Below, piece by piece: positions 1 through 9,566 of a stretch of 64,000 nt of DNA. The translations under genes were made by a program, and so were the position numbers. The stretch's first letter is position 1, and the number at the start of each line of letters is the position of its first letter. Source of the DNA: Mayfieldus sp038317345 (lineage in GTDB: Bacteria; Actinomycetota; Thermoleophilia; Solirubrobacterales; 70-9); the NCBI GenBank assembly GCA_038317345.1, contig JBBQBH010000001.1:62001-126000 (forward strand), read 5' to 3'. The notes under the pieces were generated by a model that was given only the letters and a program-made list of their open reading frames with translations, was not told the DNA's origin and did not search any database.

Positions 1-325
1 TGGCAAAGACGATGCAGTCAAACTCGCCATCGGGAAAGCGGATTTCGCTCGCTGAGCCAGGCAGCAGCTCTGCACCTTCAGCGGATTTCGTAGCGCGCTC
101 GATGATTGGATCAACCCCCGACCACCGCATCCCGGTGCGCTGCGCCCAAGCATCGGTCAGACGGCCCTGCTGACACCCAACGTCGAGCGCGCGACGAGCA
201 TCGGGCGGCGCATATCGAGCAATCAGCCCCGCCATCGCGTCACCCAGGGCGCGGTTGCGCTCAGTCCACTCCTCGGGCGACTGAAGTAGCCCGGTCAGGG
301 GTTGTTCGCGCGGCGTTTTGTTCAA
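1..325 (-). CDS. SAM-dependent methyltransferase, cut by the window edge
   Basis: Reading leftward off the window, the frame encodes about 108 residues of a class I methyltransferase. The AdoMet-binding motif I reads ALDVGCQQGRLTDAW, followed by an acidic WSGVDP strand-2 end and a FPDGEFDCIVFA motif like those seen before the catalytic half. The C-terminal part is outside the window. The frame has no ATG near its beginning. I chose a TTG at 325 (Leu-Asn-Lys), but the frame stays open upstream to at least 450, so the start is uncertain. It lies divergently from the glycosyltransferase at 451, and its substrate is probably a sugar or lipid of the same polysaccharide locus. That substrate role is inferred from position only. 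Confidence 0.75.
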   Translation of the reverse strand, partial: MNKTPREQPLTGLLQSPEEWTERNRALGDAMAGLIARYAPPDARRALDVGCQQGRLTDAWAQRTGMRWSGVDPIIERATKSAEGAELLPGSASEIRFPDGEFDCIVFA

Positions 326-450
326 CTGGCGACCTTGGGTAGGAAAGCGGGCAGCCGGAGCGACTTGTCTCCGTTCGTCAGAACCCCCGCAGCCGAATTC
401 TTCCAAATTTCTCGCAAGCCGCGACCTGCGCGCTACGGTCGAGCATAACC

Positions 451-1674
451 ATGAGAGTGCTCCTGCTCACACCGATGCCCCCGGATCCGCACGCCGCGGG
501 GGCCATCCCGCTGCTGCTCCATGCGGAGCTGACCGGGCTCCGCGAACGCCACGAGGTCACGATCGTGACCGTCGCCGGGCCCGATCCGGCCGAGATCGAG
601 GCAGTTGACCGCCTCCAGCGCGGAGGCGTCGTCGTTCACGCCACGTTGCGAACCGCGATCCGGGGAACGCTGGGATGGAAACGTCGCTTCCGGATCGTCG
701 GCACGTGGTTGGGCAGTCGGGTTCCGCTGCGGACCGCCTGGTTCGCGGAGCCAGAGGTCCAGAAAACCATCGACGCGTTGGCCAAAGGCCAGAAATTCGA
801 TGTCGCCGTGGTCGAGGACAATGCGATGGCCTTCTTTCGCCTGCCGCAGGCGCTCCCGGCGGTGCTGACCGAGCACGAGGTGCGGCGCCGCCGCAGAATT
901 CAGGGTCCGCCGCGCCGGCCTAGCGAGTGGCCGACGTGGGCCTTCAGTGAGGTGGACTGGCGCCGCTGGCCGCGCTATCAGCGGCGTGTATGGCGTCGCT
1001 TCGATGCCCTCCAGGTGTTCACCGATCGCGACGCGGCGGCAGTTGCGATGCTGGCGCCCGACCTGGCCGATCGCGTACAGGTCAATCCCTTCGCGATCGA
1101 GCTTCCAGCCCCGGGTGAGGCGGAGGAGAAGCCCGACACAATTCTCTTTGCCGGCAACTACACGCACCCCCCCAACGTGGACGCGGCGCTATGGCTGGCT
1201 AAGGACATCTTGCCCCGACTGACCCGCCTTCATTCCGGTGTTCAACTGTCGATCGTCGGGCCGTACGCACCGCCGGAAGTTCGATCGCTCGATGGTCCTA
1301 GCGTGCATTTCCTCGGCCAGGTGTCGGACCTCGATCCGCTTCTGCGACGAACTGCGGTGGTTATGGCCCCGGTGCGGACAGGAGGCGGCATGCGGATGAA
1401 GGTCCTCTATGCGATGGCGCTTGGCAAACCTGTGGTCACGACACCCCGAGGAGCCGAGGGGCTCACGGTCGACGGGCCGTCTCCCCCTCTGGAGATCGGC
1501 GAGGACGCCGAGGCGCTAGCGCGGGCCGCAGCCCGCCTGCTGAAGGACGCCGGCGCCCGGCGTGACCTCGGAAGCCGGGCGCGCTCGTATGTCGAGGTGA
1601 ATCACAGCCCGCGAGCGTATGTCGATCGTCTCGACCGGGTTCTGGCCGAGGTGCTAGCGGCACATGGTCAATGA
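451..1674 (+). CDS. GT4-family glycosyltransferase
   Basis: A 407-residue retaining glycosyltransferase with a GT-B fold. The N-terminal Rossmann half begins MRVLLLTPMPPDPHAAG, where the Gly-rich loop binds the acceptor side. The C-terminal half has ILFAGNYTHPPN (donor-site strand) and a glycine-rich GGGMRMKVLYAMALGKPVV segment, which corresponds to the usual E-x7-E nucleotide-sugar region. Members transfer a sugar from a nucleotide donor onto a lipid-linked or nascent glycan at the inner face of the membrane. Donor and acceptor cannot be read from the sequence. It is the first plus-strand gene of the glycan locus and converges with the deacetylase at 1711, leaving a 36-base gap that holds a GGCCGCGCGGCC palindrome. 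Confidence 0.9.
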   Translation: MRVLLLTPMPPDPHAAGAIPLLLHAELTGLRERHEVTIVTVAGPDPAEIEAVDRLQRGGVVVHATLRTAIRGTLGWKRRFRIVGTWLGSRVPLRTAWFAEPEVQKTIDALAKGQKFDVAVVEDNAMAFFRLPQALPAVLTEHEVRRRRRIQGPPRRPSEWPTWAFSEVDWRRWPRYQRRVWRRFDALQVFTDRDAAAVAMLAPDLADRVQVNPFAIELPAPGEAEEKPDTILFAGNYTHPPNVDAALWLAKDILPRLTRLHSGVQLSIVGPYAPPEVRSLDGPSVHFLGQVSDLDPLLRRTAVVMAPVRTGGGMRMKVLYAMALGKPVVTTPRGAEGLTVDGPSPPLEIGEDAEALARAAARLLKDAGARRDLGSRARSYVEVNHSPRAYVDRLDRVLAEVLAAHGQ

Positions 1675-1710
1675 CAACCCTTCCGCCGACCGTCGGCCGC
1701 GCGGCCTTCG

Positions 1711-2646
1711 TCATGCTTCGGCCATGGTCTGAGCCACGTCTAACGCGAACTGACCCGTCCTGCCTCTTGCCGGATAGCGCCGGCCGAGGAGGTGGGGATC
1801 GTCACCGACCGCGACGGGAGATCCATTCGCCACGAATCCGAAGTCGAAGCCAGCGTCGCGGGCCGCGCCCGCCACGCGGGCGTCCGCCCGACCGTGCGGG
1901 TAGGAGATTGTCGACAGTGGGCCCACGACCTCTTCGAGCTCGTCCCGCCCCGCGATCATGGCGACCCGGAGCTCATCATCGGTGAGGCCGACCAGATCGT
2001 CGTGCCTGCGGGTGTGAAATCCGATCTCGAATCCGGACGCGGCGAGGGTCTCGATGCCGTCGCGTGACAGCGTATCGTCGGGCACCTCGCCGCCCATGGC
2101 TGCGCGGAGGGACGCAGTCGCGGCATCGCGTTCGGCGGGGGACATGGTCTGGATGCGGAGGGCCACTTGGCGAACCGACACGTCCGGCTCCCGGACTCCC
2201 CATGCTTCCAGCATGGTGTCGCCCACGAGATCGCCCTCCCAGGCGCGCTGAAGCAGCTGCCACCAGAAGCTGAATGGCTCGTGCAGGCCTGCTCCTGAAA
2301 GGAAGAACGTCGCAGGCAATCTTGCCCGCCTCAGGGCAGGCGCGGCAATCGAGAGGTGCGTGGGCAAATCGTCGTCGAACGTGATGGCGACGGGGAGGCG
2401 CTGGCCCCTCTTACGGGAGGCCGCCGCAGGCACCAGGGCAGAGGCGGGCACAACGCGGTAGCTACGGCGCAGGTGGCGGAGATGGCGCTCGAAATCTGGA
2501 AGCGAAATCGGCGCGCTCAACTCTATTTCGGGGTCGCCTCCGCGCTCGGCGACCCCGTGGTAGCAGAGCGCGAGACCCACACGTGCACCGGACCAGCGCA
2601 CGCGCACCCGACGCGCCCAGGCAACCGCCGGGCGAAGCATCCGCAA
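1711..2646 (-). CDS. NodB-type polysaccharide deacetylase
   Basis: A 311-residue carbohydrate esterase 4 / NodB-homology protein. Motif 1 is TFDD at residues 89-92 (catalytic base and metal Asp), motif 2 is HTRRH at 211-215 (metal His pair) and motif 3 is SYPHGRAD near 248. The family removes N- or O-acetyl groups from polysaccharides or lipid-linked sugars. No signal peptide is evident, so the substrate may be cytoplasmic or lipid-linked. I took the TTG at 2646 because a GGAG sits six bases upstream; the in-frame ATG at 2640 is an alternative. It is divergent from the GT2 gene at 2810, so the 163 bases between them should hold both promoters. Its place in the locus suggests it trims the same glycan. 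Confidence 0.88.
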   Translation of the reverse strand: MRMLRPAVAWARRVRVRWSGARVGLALCYHGVAERGGDPEIELSAPISLPDFERHLRHLRRSYRVVPASALVPAAASRKRGQRLPVAITFDDDLPTHLSIAAPALRRARLPATFFLSGAGLHEPFSFWWQLLQRAWEGDLVGDTMLEAWGVREPDVSVRQVALRIQTMSPAERDAATASLRAAMGGEVPDDTLSRDGIETLAASGFEIGFHTRRHDDLVGLTDDELRVAMIAGRDELEEVVGPLSTISYPHGRADARVAGAARDAGFDFGFVANGSPVAVGDDPHLLGRRYPARGRTGQFALDVAQTMAEA

Positions 2647-2809
2647 GACAATCTCCGGCAGCGGAGCTACCTCCCACTACTCTCGAACGTCATGCCCGAT
2701 CGCGAGCGTCCCCAGCTCAACGCCAGGCGCCTGCCAGAGAAGCCGGCGCACCTCACCACGCTATCCTGGCCATACGGCGGAGGGTAGCCGCAGAGCCGTT
2801 CGCGAGGAC

Positions 2810-3778
2810 ATGGACATCTCGATTGTGATCTGCGCCTTCAGCGAACGGCGGTGGCAGGACCTAGCGGCCGCCCTCGACTCCGTGCGTCGCCAAACGCGGC
2901 CAGCCCGCGAGATCATCGTCGTGATCGATCACAACGAGAAGCTACGTGCCGATGCACTCTCCGCCTGGCCAGACGTGTCCGTCCTTCCCAACAAGCACGC
3001 CCGCGGCCTGTCTGGCGCAAGGAACACTGGTGCGTCGGCCGCCCGTGGAGAGGTCGTGGCGTTCCTTGATGACGACGCCCAGGCCGACGAGCGGTGGCTG
3101 GAGCAGCTCGCCGCGGCCTACGAAGACCCGCGCGTGCTCGCCGCCGGCGGCGCCGTCGAGCCGGTGTGGCCCGCGGGCCGCCCCCGCTGGTTTCCCCCGG
3201 AGTTCGACTGGGTAGTCGGATGCACCCATTCGGGGATGCCGCACGAAACCTCGGCGGTGCGCAACGTGGTTGGCGCGAACATGTCGTTCCGGCGGCAGAC
3301 GCTGGTCGACCTGGGTGGATTTGATGACGTGATCGGGCGGATCGGTGCGGTGCCTCTCGGCTGCGAGGAGACGGAGTTGTGCATCCGCGCCCGGCAGCGA
3401 TGGCCAGATCGCCTGACCCTGTACGTGCCGGAAGCTCGCGTCCGGCACACCGTGTCACCGGAGCGCACCAGCCTCTCGTACTTCCTGTCCCGCTGCCATG
3501 CCGAGGGACGCTCGAAGGCCATCGTGGCCAGCCTGGTCGGGGGCCGGGATGCAACCGAGGCGGAGCGCACCTACGTACGGCGGACACTTACGGGGGGATT
3601 CGTTGCCGGGTTGTGGGGTGCCATACGGCGGCGAACTAGCTTCGGCCTTCCGCTGGCGATCCTGGTCGGGCTCGCGGCTACGACCGCAGGCTATGTCTCG
3701 GCAAGGCTCCGCGGCGCCATGCGCTCCGCCCAGCGACTGCGTCCGCGCACGAGCGCCGCCGCCGTCGGTGACCGTTGA
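2810..3778 (+). CDS. GT2-family glycosyltransferase
   Basis: A 322-residue inverting glycosyltransferase with a GT-A fold. The N-terminus MDISIVICAFSERRW is the usual first strand. VVAFLDDDAQADERWL carries the DxD-type metal and nucleotide-sugar motif, and GCEETELCIRA supplies the downstream acidic catalytic residues. The C-terminal stretch around residues 270-305 (FGLPLAILVGLAATTAGYV) is hydrophobic and probably membrane-associated. Residue LSGARNTGASAARGE is the conserved helix before the DxD. It starts the plus-strand run that continues into the GT4 gene at 3787, with the stop and next start only a few bases apart. Donor and acceptor are unknown. Confidence 0.9.
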   Translation: MDISIVICAFSERRWQDLAAALDSVRRQTRPAREIIVVIDHNEKLRADALSAWPDVSVLPNKHARGLSGARNTGASAARGEVVAFLDDDAQADERWLEQLAAAYEDPRVLAAGGAVEPVWPAGRPRWFPPEFDWVVGCTHSGMPHETSAVRNVVGANMSFRRQTLVDLGGFDDVIGRIGAVPLGCEETELCIRARQRWPDRLTLYVPEARVRHTVSPERTSLSYFLSRCHAEGRSKAIVASLVGGRDATEAERTYVRRTLTGGFVAGLWGAIRRRTSFGLPLAILVGLAATTAGYVSARLRGAMRSAQRLRPRTSAAAVGDR

Positions 3779-3786
3779 CCTCCCCT

Positions 3787-4881
3787 ATGCGCGTCCTGAT
3801 GGTGACGCCGCGCTTCCTGCCGGAGATGGGTGGGGTGGAGCGCCACGTCCAGGAATTGGCGAGCCGCCTGAGCGCGTCGGGTTGCGAGACCACCGTGCTC
3901 ACGACCGATCGCTTGCGGCGGCTCCCGCCTCGCGAGTTTCGCGATGGCTTCGAGATTCGCCGCGTCCACGCTTGGCCCAAGCGCCTGGACCTGTACATTG
4001 CTCCCGCGCTCGGGCGCCCGATCGCCTCCGGTCGCTGGGATGTCGTGCACGTCCAGTCGTACCACACGTTCGTTGCGCCACAGGCAATGTGGGCGGCGAC
4101 GCGCGCCGGGCTCCCATTCGTCGTCACCTTCCACGGCGGTGGACATTCCTCACGCCTTCGGCACCTGCTGCGGCCCGCCCAGCGAGCCGCTCTGCGTCCG
4201 CTGCTGGCGCGCGCCAGACGGCTGGTCGCGGTCGCTGACTTCGAGGTCGAGCTCTATGCGCGCGAGCTGCAGCTGCCTCGCGACCGGTTCGTGGTGATTC
4301 CCAACGGCGCCGACCTGCCACGGCCGGCCGGCCTTCCTCCCGCGCAGGACGGGATCCTGATCGCCTCCGTGGGCAGGCTGGAGCGCTACAAAGGTCACCA
4401 CCGCGCGATCGCCGCACTGCCCCATCTGCTCGAGCACGAGCCCCGGGCCCGGCTGTGGATCGCGGGTTCGGGTCCCTACGAGCGCCGCCTGCGGCGGCTG
4501 GCCAAGCGTTGTGGCGTCGCCGACCGAGTCGAGATCCGGGCCGTGCCCGGAGAGGACCGCGACGCGATGGCAGCGGCCCTGGCGCAGGCATCGCTCGTCG
4601 TGCTGCTGAGCGAGTTCGAGACCCACCCCATCGGGGCTCTGGAGGCGCGTGCCCTCGACCGGCCGCTGCTGGTAGCCGACACGTCCGGGCTGCATGCTCT
4701 CGCGGAGCGGGGCGATGCTCGCGCCGTGCCCTTGGACGCGTCACCGCGCGAGGTCGCCGCCGCCATGCTCAGGCAGCTGCGCGACCCGATCGCCGCCCCG
4801 CCGCCCAAGGCGTTCACGTGGGACGACTGCGCTTCGGAGCTGGAGGCGCTCTACCGCACGGTGCTCGAGGAAGCGCAGTGA
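3787..4881 (+). CDS. GT4-family glycosyltransferase
   Basis: A roughly 364-residue GT-B glycosyltransferase. The N-terminus MRVLMVTPRFLPEMGGVERHV has the Gly-Gly-x-Glu loop typical of GT4. VGRLERYKGHH marks the start of the donor half, and FETHPIGALEARALDRPLLVAD is the E-x7-E motif. I chose the ATG at 3787. A TTG at 3775 overlaps the previous stop (TTGA) and would add four residues, but the protein family begins at the MRVLMVTP strand. The gene ends in a GTGA overlap with the membrane protein at 4878, so the two are probably translationally coupled. It is likely a sugar transferase for the surface glycan of this locus. Confidence 0.9.
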   Translation: MRVLMVTPRFLPEMGGVERHVQELASRLSASGCETTVLTTDRLRRLPPREFRDGFEIRRVHAWPKRLDLYIAPALGRPIASGRWDVVHVQSYHTFVAPQAMWAATRAGLPFVVTFHGGGHSSRLRHLLRPAQRAALRPLLARARRLVAVADFEVELYARELQLPRDRFVVIPNGADLPRPAGLPPAQDGILIASVGRLERYKGHHRAIAALPHLLEHEPRARLWIAGSGPYERRLRRLAKRCGVADRVEIRAVPGEDRDAMAAALAQASLVVLLSEFETHPIGALEARALDRPLLVADTSGLHALAERGDARAVPLDASPREVAAAMLRQLRDPIAAPPPKAFTWDDCASELEALYRTVLEEAQ

Positions 4882-6389
4882 AGGAAGCAGGGAACGCGCT
4901 GCCCCGGATTTCCGACCGCGCCTGTATCTGGGTCGTTGGTGCTTGCGCGGCTGCCGTCATCGCCGTCCATGCCGCCGCTCGGGCGGCGACCCTCACTGAA
5001 ACGGACTCCGTCAATCTCGGATTGGCGCTCCGAAACTACGATGTTCGGCTGCACCAACCGCACCCTCCCGGTTATCCGCTCGTCGTCGCCGCGGCGCACG
5101 GCCTCGGCTGGCTCGGGGAACCGCTTCAGGCTTACCTCGCGTTCGCGGTAATCGCAAGTGTTGGAGCGGTTTTCACTACTTTCCTGCTGGGTCGCGAGCT
5201 GTTCGCTGCACGCGCTGGTGCAATCGCAGCGCTCCTGCTCGTTGCTTCGCCGCTCTTTCTCTATTACGCGTCGATTGTCTCCGTCTACCCGGGCGAGCTG
5301 CTCTTCGGGCCTCTCGTCGTGCTCGTCGCCTACCGCGTCGCGCGACGAGCAGACGAGTGGAGCGCGGTGGCTCTGGCTCCAACCCTCGCCGTTGCGGCTG
5401 GTTTCCGGCCGACGATGCTCGGGTTGCTCCTTCCGGTTTGCATTCTCGCCGTCGGGGTCGGCCGGCCTCCGATTGCCCGTCTCGCGCTTGGCGTGGGCAT
5501 CGGGGCTGCAATCGTCGCGATATGGGCGATACCGATGTTGGTGCAGAGTGGCGGGCTGAGTGGCTACCGGCACGCCAACAGCCTCTACAGCCGCGCAGCT
5601 CATCGGACTTCGCTATTTCACGGTGCCTCGCTCTCCCAGGCACGCTACAACGCTTTGCAGGCGATCGGCGCAACCCTGCTCGCGGCGATCGCCGCCCTGG
5701 CGTTGCTGGCGATTGGGGCCATCCGGCGATCGATCGAAGTCGGCGATCGCTTGCGTTGGGTGCTCCTCGCCCTATGGGTCTTGCCGTATCTCTTGTTGTA
5801 CGTGTTCGTGCATTTCGGCAAGCCCGGCTACGCGCTCGCCTACCTGCCAGCATTCGCGGTTGCCGCTGGAGGGGCGGTTTCCCGCGACCGAATCGCGGTA
5901 CCGCTCGCGGCGTTATTCGCGGTGCTGGCGGTCGCCTTCTTCCTGTTCGTTCCGACCTTCGACCTGCCGGGAAGGCTCGATGCCTACCGCGTTCCTTCGT
6001 TCATCCCAACCGCAGATTCGATCAGGGTCCAGGATCGCGAGGCGCAGGCCCTCCCTTCGCTTGCCGGGGCCTGTCCTCGGTCCGCCTGCACGATCGTCAG
6101 CCTTGGCACATCCGGTGAGCTCTGGGAGCACGAGCCTTGGTCAATCGCCCGCTGGTACGCCGCTGGCTCACGGGTGGTTCGTCTTTCCGACCTTCACGGC
6201 GCTGCGCCTCCGGGGGCCGCGGTCTTCTGGGTTGGCGGCCGGATTCCGGCCACGGTCGCACAAGATGCGAGACATGTCAGAAACGTTGGCCTCTGGCAGG
6301 CCTACCTGACCCGCGCGCAGCCCACCATGCGGGTCGAGGCCGCGCTGGGACTGACACGCCGGTCCAGTGCTCGGGCGGCGAGGCCGTGA
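4878..6389 (+). CDS. GT-C membrane glycosyltransferase (GT39/DUF2723-like)
   Basis: A 503-residue polytopic membrane protein starting at a GTG that overlaps the previous stop (GTGA). After a first membrane helix, the extracytoplasmic loop reads TETDSVNLGLALRNYD then LHQPHPPGYPL. This has the acidic pair and the HPPGYP element typical of lipid-phosphate-sugar-dependent GT-C enzymes. About ten hydrophobic segments follow, with a soluble C-terminal part from about residue 380. The same frame is open far upstream into the previous gene, but that part is the out-of-frame shadow of the GT4 coding sequence. The role inferred is transfer of a sugar from a polyprenyl-phosphate carrier outside the membrane. 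Confidence 0.8.
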   Translation: MKEAGNALPRISDRACIWVVGACAAAVIAVHAAARAATLTETDSVNLGLALRNYDVRLHQPHPPGYPLVVAAAHGLGWLGEPLQAYLAFAVIASVGAVFTTFLLGRELFAARAGAIAALLLVASPLFLYYASIVSVYPGELLFGPLVVLVAYRVARRADEWSAVALAPTLAVAAGFRPTMLGLLLPVCILAVGVGRPPIARLALGVGIGAAIVAIWAIPMLVQSGGLSGYRHANSLYSRAAHRTSLFHGASLSQARYNALQAIGATLLAAIAALALLAIGAIRRSIEVGDRLRWVLLALWVLPYLLLYVFVHFGKPGYALAYLPAFAVAAGGAVSRDRIAVPLAALFAVLAVAFFLFVPTFDLPGRLDAYRVPSFIPTADSIRVQDREAQALPSLAGACPRSACTIVSLGTSGELWEHEPWSIARWYAAGSRVVRLSDLHGAAPPGAAVFWVGGRIPATVAQDARHVRNVGLWQAYLTRAQPTMRVEAALGLTRRSSARAARP

Positions 6390-6392
6390 TTG

Positions 6393-6398
6393 AGGAGG
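6393..6398 (+). promoter_or_regulatory. Strong Shine-Dalgarno site for the GTG start at 6403
   Basis: AGGAGG lies four bases before the GTG. Most other genes in this run rely on overlap with the upstream stop, so this site marks where the coupled chain from 6403 to 15080 begins. Confidence 0.75.
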
Positions 6399-6402
6399 CC
6401 CG

Positions 6403-7674
6403 GTGCGCATCCTGATGGTCTCCCAGTTTTTCGCACCCGTGATCGGCGGCGAGGAACGCATGGTGCAGGTGATGAGCACCGAGCTTGCACACCGCGGGCA
6501 TGAGGTCGCCGTCGCGACACTGCAGACCGGCGACCTGCCAGCCTATGAGGCGCAGGAGGGCCTCCGGGTGCACCGCATCAAAAGCGCCGCCCAGGGCTTC
6601 GGAGGGCTGTACACCGATGCCGCACGGCCACACGCCCCGCCGCTGCCGGATCCGCTGATCATGCGCAATCTGATGAAGGTCATCCGGCGCGAACGCCCGG
6701 ATGTCATCCACGGTCACAACTGGCTGGCGCAGTCGGTGATGCCGATAAAGCGCATGTCCAGGAGCTCACTTGTGATGTCCCTCCACGACTACAGCCTGAT
6801 CTGTGCGACGCATAGGTTCGTTTACCAGGACAAGCCGTGCAGCGGACCGGGCCCTGTCAAATGCATCCTTTGCGCGTCCGGGCACTATGGCCGGATCAAG
6901 GGGCCGCCGGTTGCACTGGGGACGCGAGCGATGCGGCCGCTCGCCTTATCGACGGTGGACATGTTCCTGCCGGTCAGCAATGCTGTCGCGCAGCACACGG
7001 GGCTTGAGAAGCTCGGCGCCCGGTGGCAGGTGGTGCCGAACTTCCTGCCGGAGGAGGCGCCGGCGGCACAGGCGCACCACCCGCCGGACGGCCTTCCAGA
7101 GGGAGGCTTCACGTTGTTCGTGGGGGACCTGACACGGGACAAGGGCGCCGAGCTTCTCCTGGATGCCTACGCGGAGCTGTCCGACGCGCCGCCGCTGGTG
7201 TTCATCGGGCGTCCCCTCTCCCCCAGGTTCTCGTCCCCGCCTTCCAACGTTGTGGTGCTCGGCCCTCGCCCTCACGCTGACGTCATGGCGGCGTGGCGGC
7301 GGTGCGCCCTCGGAGTCATCCCGTCTATCACCGAGGAGACCTTCGGCCTCGCTGCGCTCGAGGCGATGGCGGCAGGGCGCCCGGTAGTCGCGGCTGATCA
7401 CGGCGGTCTCTCCGAGATCGTCTCGGACGGCGAGACCGGCCTGCTGGTAGCACCGTGCGACATTGAAGCTCTGCGAGGCGCCCTCCATCGCCTGCACTCC
7501 GACCCGGAACTGAGCGACCGCATGGGTCGCGCGGCGTGCCAGCGCGCTAAGCGCTACACGCCTGCCAATGTGGTGCCGCAGCTCGAGGACGTCTACCGCC
7601 AGGTGATCGCCACCCGCCTGGGGGAGGGATCACCGGTTGGAGCCCGGGTCGCTGAACAGCGGAGGCGATCGTGA
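6403..7674 (+). CDS. GT4-family glycosyltransferase
   Basis: A 423-residue GT-B enzyme. The start is a GTG preceded four bases upstream by a perfect AGGAGG (6393-6398), the strongest ribosome site in this locus, so it probably opens a new translational unit. The N-terminus VRILMVSQFFAPVIGGEERM carries the GG-E-E loop. A middle segment contains four cysteines around CSGPGPVKCILCASG. TEETFGLAALEAMAAGRPVVAAD is the E-x7-E motif. Its stop overlaps the GTG of the membrane gene at 7671. It likely adds one sugar to the lipid-linked intermediate. The Cys cluster is unusual for GT4 but recurs in a subset of actinobacterial members. Confidence 0.9.
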   Translation: MRILMVSQFFAPVIGGEERMVQVMSTELAHRGHEVAVATLQTGDLPAYEAQEGLRVHRIKSAAQGFGGLYTDAARPHAPPLPDPLIMRNLMKVIRRERPDVIHGHNWLAQSVMPIKRMSRSSLVMSLHDYSLICATHRFVYQDKPCSGPGPVKCILCASGHYGRIKGPPVALGTRAMRPLALSTVDMFLPVSNAVAQHTGLEKLGARWQVVPNFLPEEAPAAQAHHPPDGLPEGGFTLFVGDLTRDKGAELLLDAYAELSDAPPLVFIGRPLSPRFSSPPSNVVVLGPRPHADVMAAWRRCALGVIPSITEETFGLAALEAMAAGRPVVAADHGGLSEIVSDGETGLLVAPCDIEALRGALHRLHSDPELSDRMGRAACQRAKRYTPANVVPQLEDVYRQVIATRLGEGSPVGARVAEQRRRS

Positions 7675-9566
7675 CAGCGGAGCCGCCGAGCCTGGTCGCC
7701 GACCTGTCGGTGCCCCGTCGCGATGCGCCGGTGGAGGGCGTCGCGGGGGCGGATTCCCGCCTGCGGCTTGGGCGCCTTCCTCTCCTGACCCTGGCAACCG
7801 CCTGCGGTGTGGCACTGGTGTCGGTGTCCTATGCCCTCTCGCGCAGCGGCGGGGCACACGCGGAGCCGCTGTTCTGGCTCGGGCTTCTCGGCATCTTCTT
7901 GCCGATCCTCGTCCGCTTGGCTTCGAGCGAAGCGCCACGCAATGAGCGCGTGGCCCTGGTCGTGCTGCTTGGCGCTGCCCTATATCTAGTCAAGGTGCTG
8001 CGCGACCCATTCGCATTCACCTACGGTGACGAGCTGATCCATCAGCACAACGTCCTGCAGATCCTGCACTCGCAGGCGTTGTTCGGCTCGAATCCGATCC
8101 TCCCTGTGACGCCATCGTACCCGGGGCTCGAGGCAGTCACCGCGACGCTGACGTCGGCGGGCGGCATGTCGACGTTTGCCGCAGGCCTGATCGTCGTCGG
8201 CGTCGCGCGCATCATCCTCATGCTCGCCTTTTTCCTTCTCTACGAGGAGATCACCAAATCCGTCCGCGTGGCGGGTCTGGCGACCGCCTTCTATGCGGCG
8301 AGCCCGCACTTCCTGTTCTTCATAGCGGATTTCTCTTACGAGTCCCTCGCCCTGCCGTTCGCAATCCTGGCCATGCTCGCAGTGGTTCGTGCCCGATCGC
8401 AATTCAGCGCGGTACGCCCAGGATGGGGGATCGTTGCCATAGCGGCCATCCTCGCCGTTGTCGTAACCCACCACATGACCTCTTATGCATTGGTCGCTTT
8501 GCTGGTGGCGCTCTGCCTGATGCCTCCAACCTGGTGGCCGGCGCGGCGGTGGCCATGGGTCTTCGCGGCTACGGCCGTTGCCGCGACCGCAGCATGGCTG
8601 TTCTTTGTGGCCAGCAACACGGTCGGCTACCTGTCGCCGGTTATCACCCATGCGATCTCTGACACCTTCCGTACGGCGGCGGGCGAGTCCACCACACGAG
8701 ATCTATTCAGTTCGCCGACTGGGCAGGTGGCTCCAACGTGGGAGCACGTAGTCGGCGTCGGCGCAGCCGTCGTTGTCGTGGCGGCGCTGCCAATCGGGTT
8801 GCGGGCACTCTGGCGCGACTACGGCAAACAGCCCGTCGCCGTGCTCCTGGGATGCGCAAGCGTTGCATATGTAGGAACACTCGGCGCCCGCTTGGTACCG
8901 GCCGCATGGGAGACCGCGGTGCGTGCTTCAGAGTTCCTGTTCATCGGCGTGGCACTCGTCCTTGCACTCGCCGTGCTCGAGGGCCAGCATTGGAAGAGGC
9001 TGGACTGGCTGTGGGTGTGGGCGCCTGGTGTGGCTCGGATCGTCGGGCTGGCCGCCGCCGCCGTTCTCCTCGCCGGCGGAATTGTCTCGACCACGACACA
9101 AGCGGGACGACTCGCCGAGCCTTACCGCCTCGCGGTGGCGGGCGTGGACATCAACCCTCCCGGGGTGGCCGTGGCACGGTGGGCACGGGATGTGCTCGGG
9201 CCCGGCCAACGCATCGCCGCCGAAGACGCAGACGCACGATTCCTCCTGGTCTACGGACGGGAACATGTCTTCACCAGCACAAACCCTCCGATCAGAACCA
9301 TTCTGCAGACGCCCAAGCTGTACCGCTGGCAGCTCGACACTTTGCGCCAGCATCGGATCCGCTACGTCGTCATCGACGCCAGCAGGGCGAGCCAGGACGT
9401 GAGCACCGGCTTCTACTTTCCGCGACAGGCCCTCGGCCCCGAGGACCGCTATCCGGATGCAGCGATGACGAAGTTCGAGCGCGCCGGAGCGCAGCGCATC
9501 TACGACGGCGGCAACATCATCGTCGACGACCTCCAGGGGGTGAACTATGCGGCCGCAGCCCCGTGA
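7671..9566 (+). CDS. Large polytopic membrane protein, putative GT-C glycosyltransferase
   Basis: A 631-residue protein with a GTGA overlap to the GT4 gene before it. There are about eleven to thirteen hydrophobic segments from residue 40 to about 470, then a soluble domain of about 150 residues with GQRIAAEDADARFLL and RIRYVVIDASRAS. The first large extracytoplasmic loop contains TYGDELIHQHNVLQIL, an acidic/His motif in the place where GT-C enzymes carry their catalytic Asp or Glu. The soluble tail resembles the periplasmic domain of GT-C proteins. Family assignment is by topology and motif position only. It overlaps the next gene by 20 bases, so the pair probably acts together. Confidence 0.7.
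   Translation: MTAEPPSLVADLSVPRRDAPVEGVAGADSRLRLGRLPLLTLATACGVALVSVSYALSRSGGAHAEPLFWLGLLGIFLPILVRLASSEAPRNERVALVVLLGAALYLVKVLRDPFAFTYGDELIHQHNVLQILHSQALFGSNPILPVTPSYPGLEAVTATLTSAGGMSTFAAGLIVVGVARIILMLAFFLLYEEITKSVRVAGLATAFYAASPHFLFFIADFSYESLALPFAILAMLAVVRARSQFSAVRPGWGIVAIAAILAVVVTHHMTSYALVALLVALCLMPPTWWPARRWPWVFAATAVAATAAWLFFVASNTVGYLSPVITHAISDTFRTAAGESTTRDLFSSPTGQVAPTWEHVVGVGAAVVVVAALPIGLRALWRDYGKQPVAVLLGCASVAYVGTLGARLVPAAWETAVRASEFLFIGVALVLALAVLEGQHWKRLDWLWVWAPGVARIVGLAAAAVLLAGGIVSTTTQAGRLAEPYRLAVAGVDINPPGVAVARWARDVLGPGQRIAAEDADARFLLVYGREHVFTSTNPPIRTILQTPKLYRWQLDTLRQHRIRYVVIDASRASQDVSTGFYFPRQALGPEDRYPDAAMTKFERAGAQRIYDGGNIIVDDLQGVNYAAAAP

Noticed and set aside
1695..1706. GGCCGCGCGGCC palindrome as a terminator between the first two genes
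   Set aside because: It has no loop and no T run. Such palindromes are common by chance in GC-rich DNA.
4455..4877. Upstream extension of the GT-C gene
   Set aside because: It overlaps the GT4 gene in another frame and has an Arg/Pro-rich shadow composition. The GTGA overlap at 4878 is the natural start.
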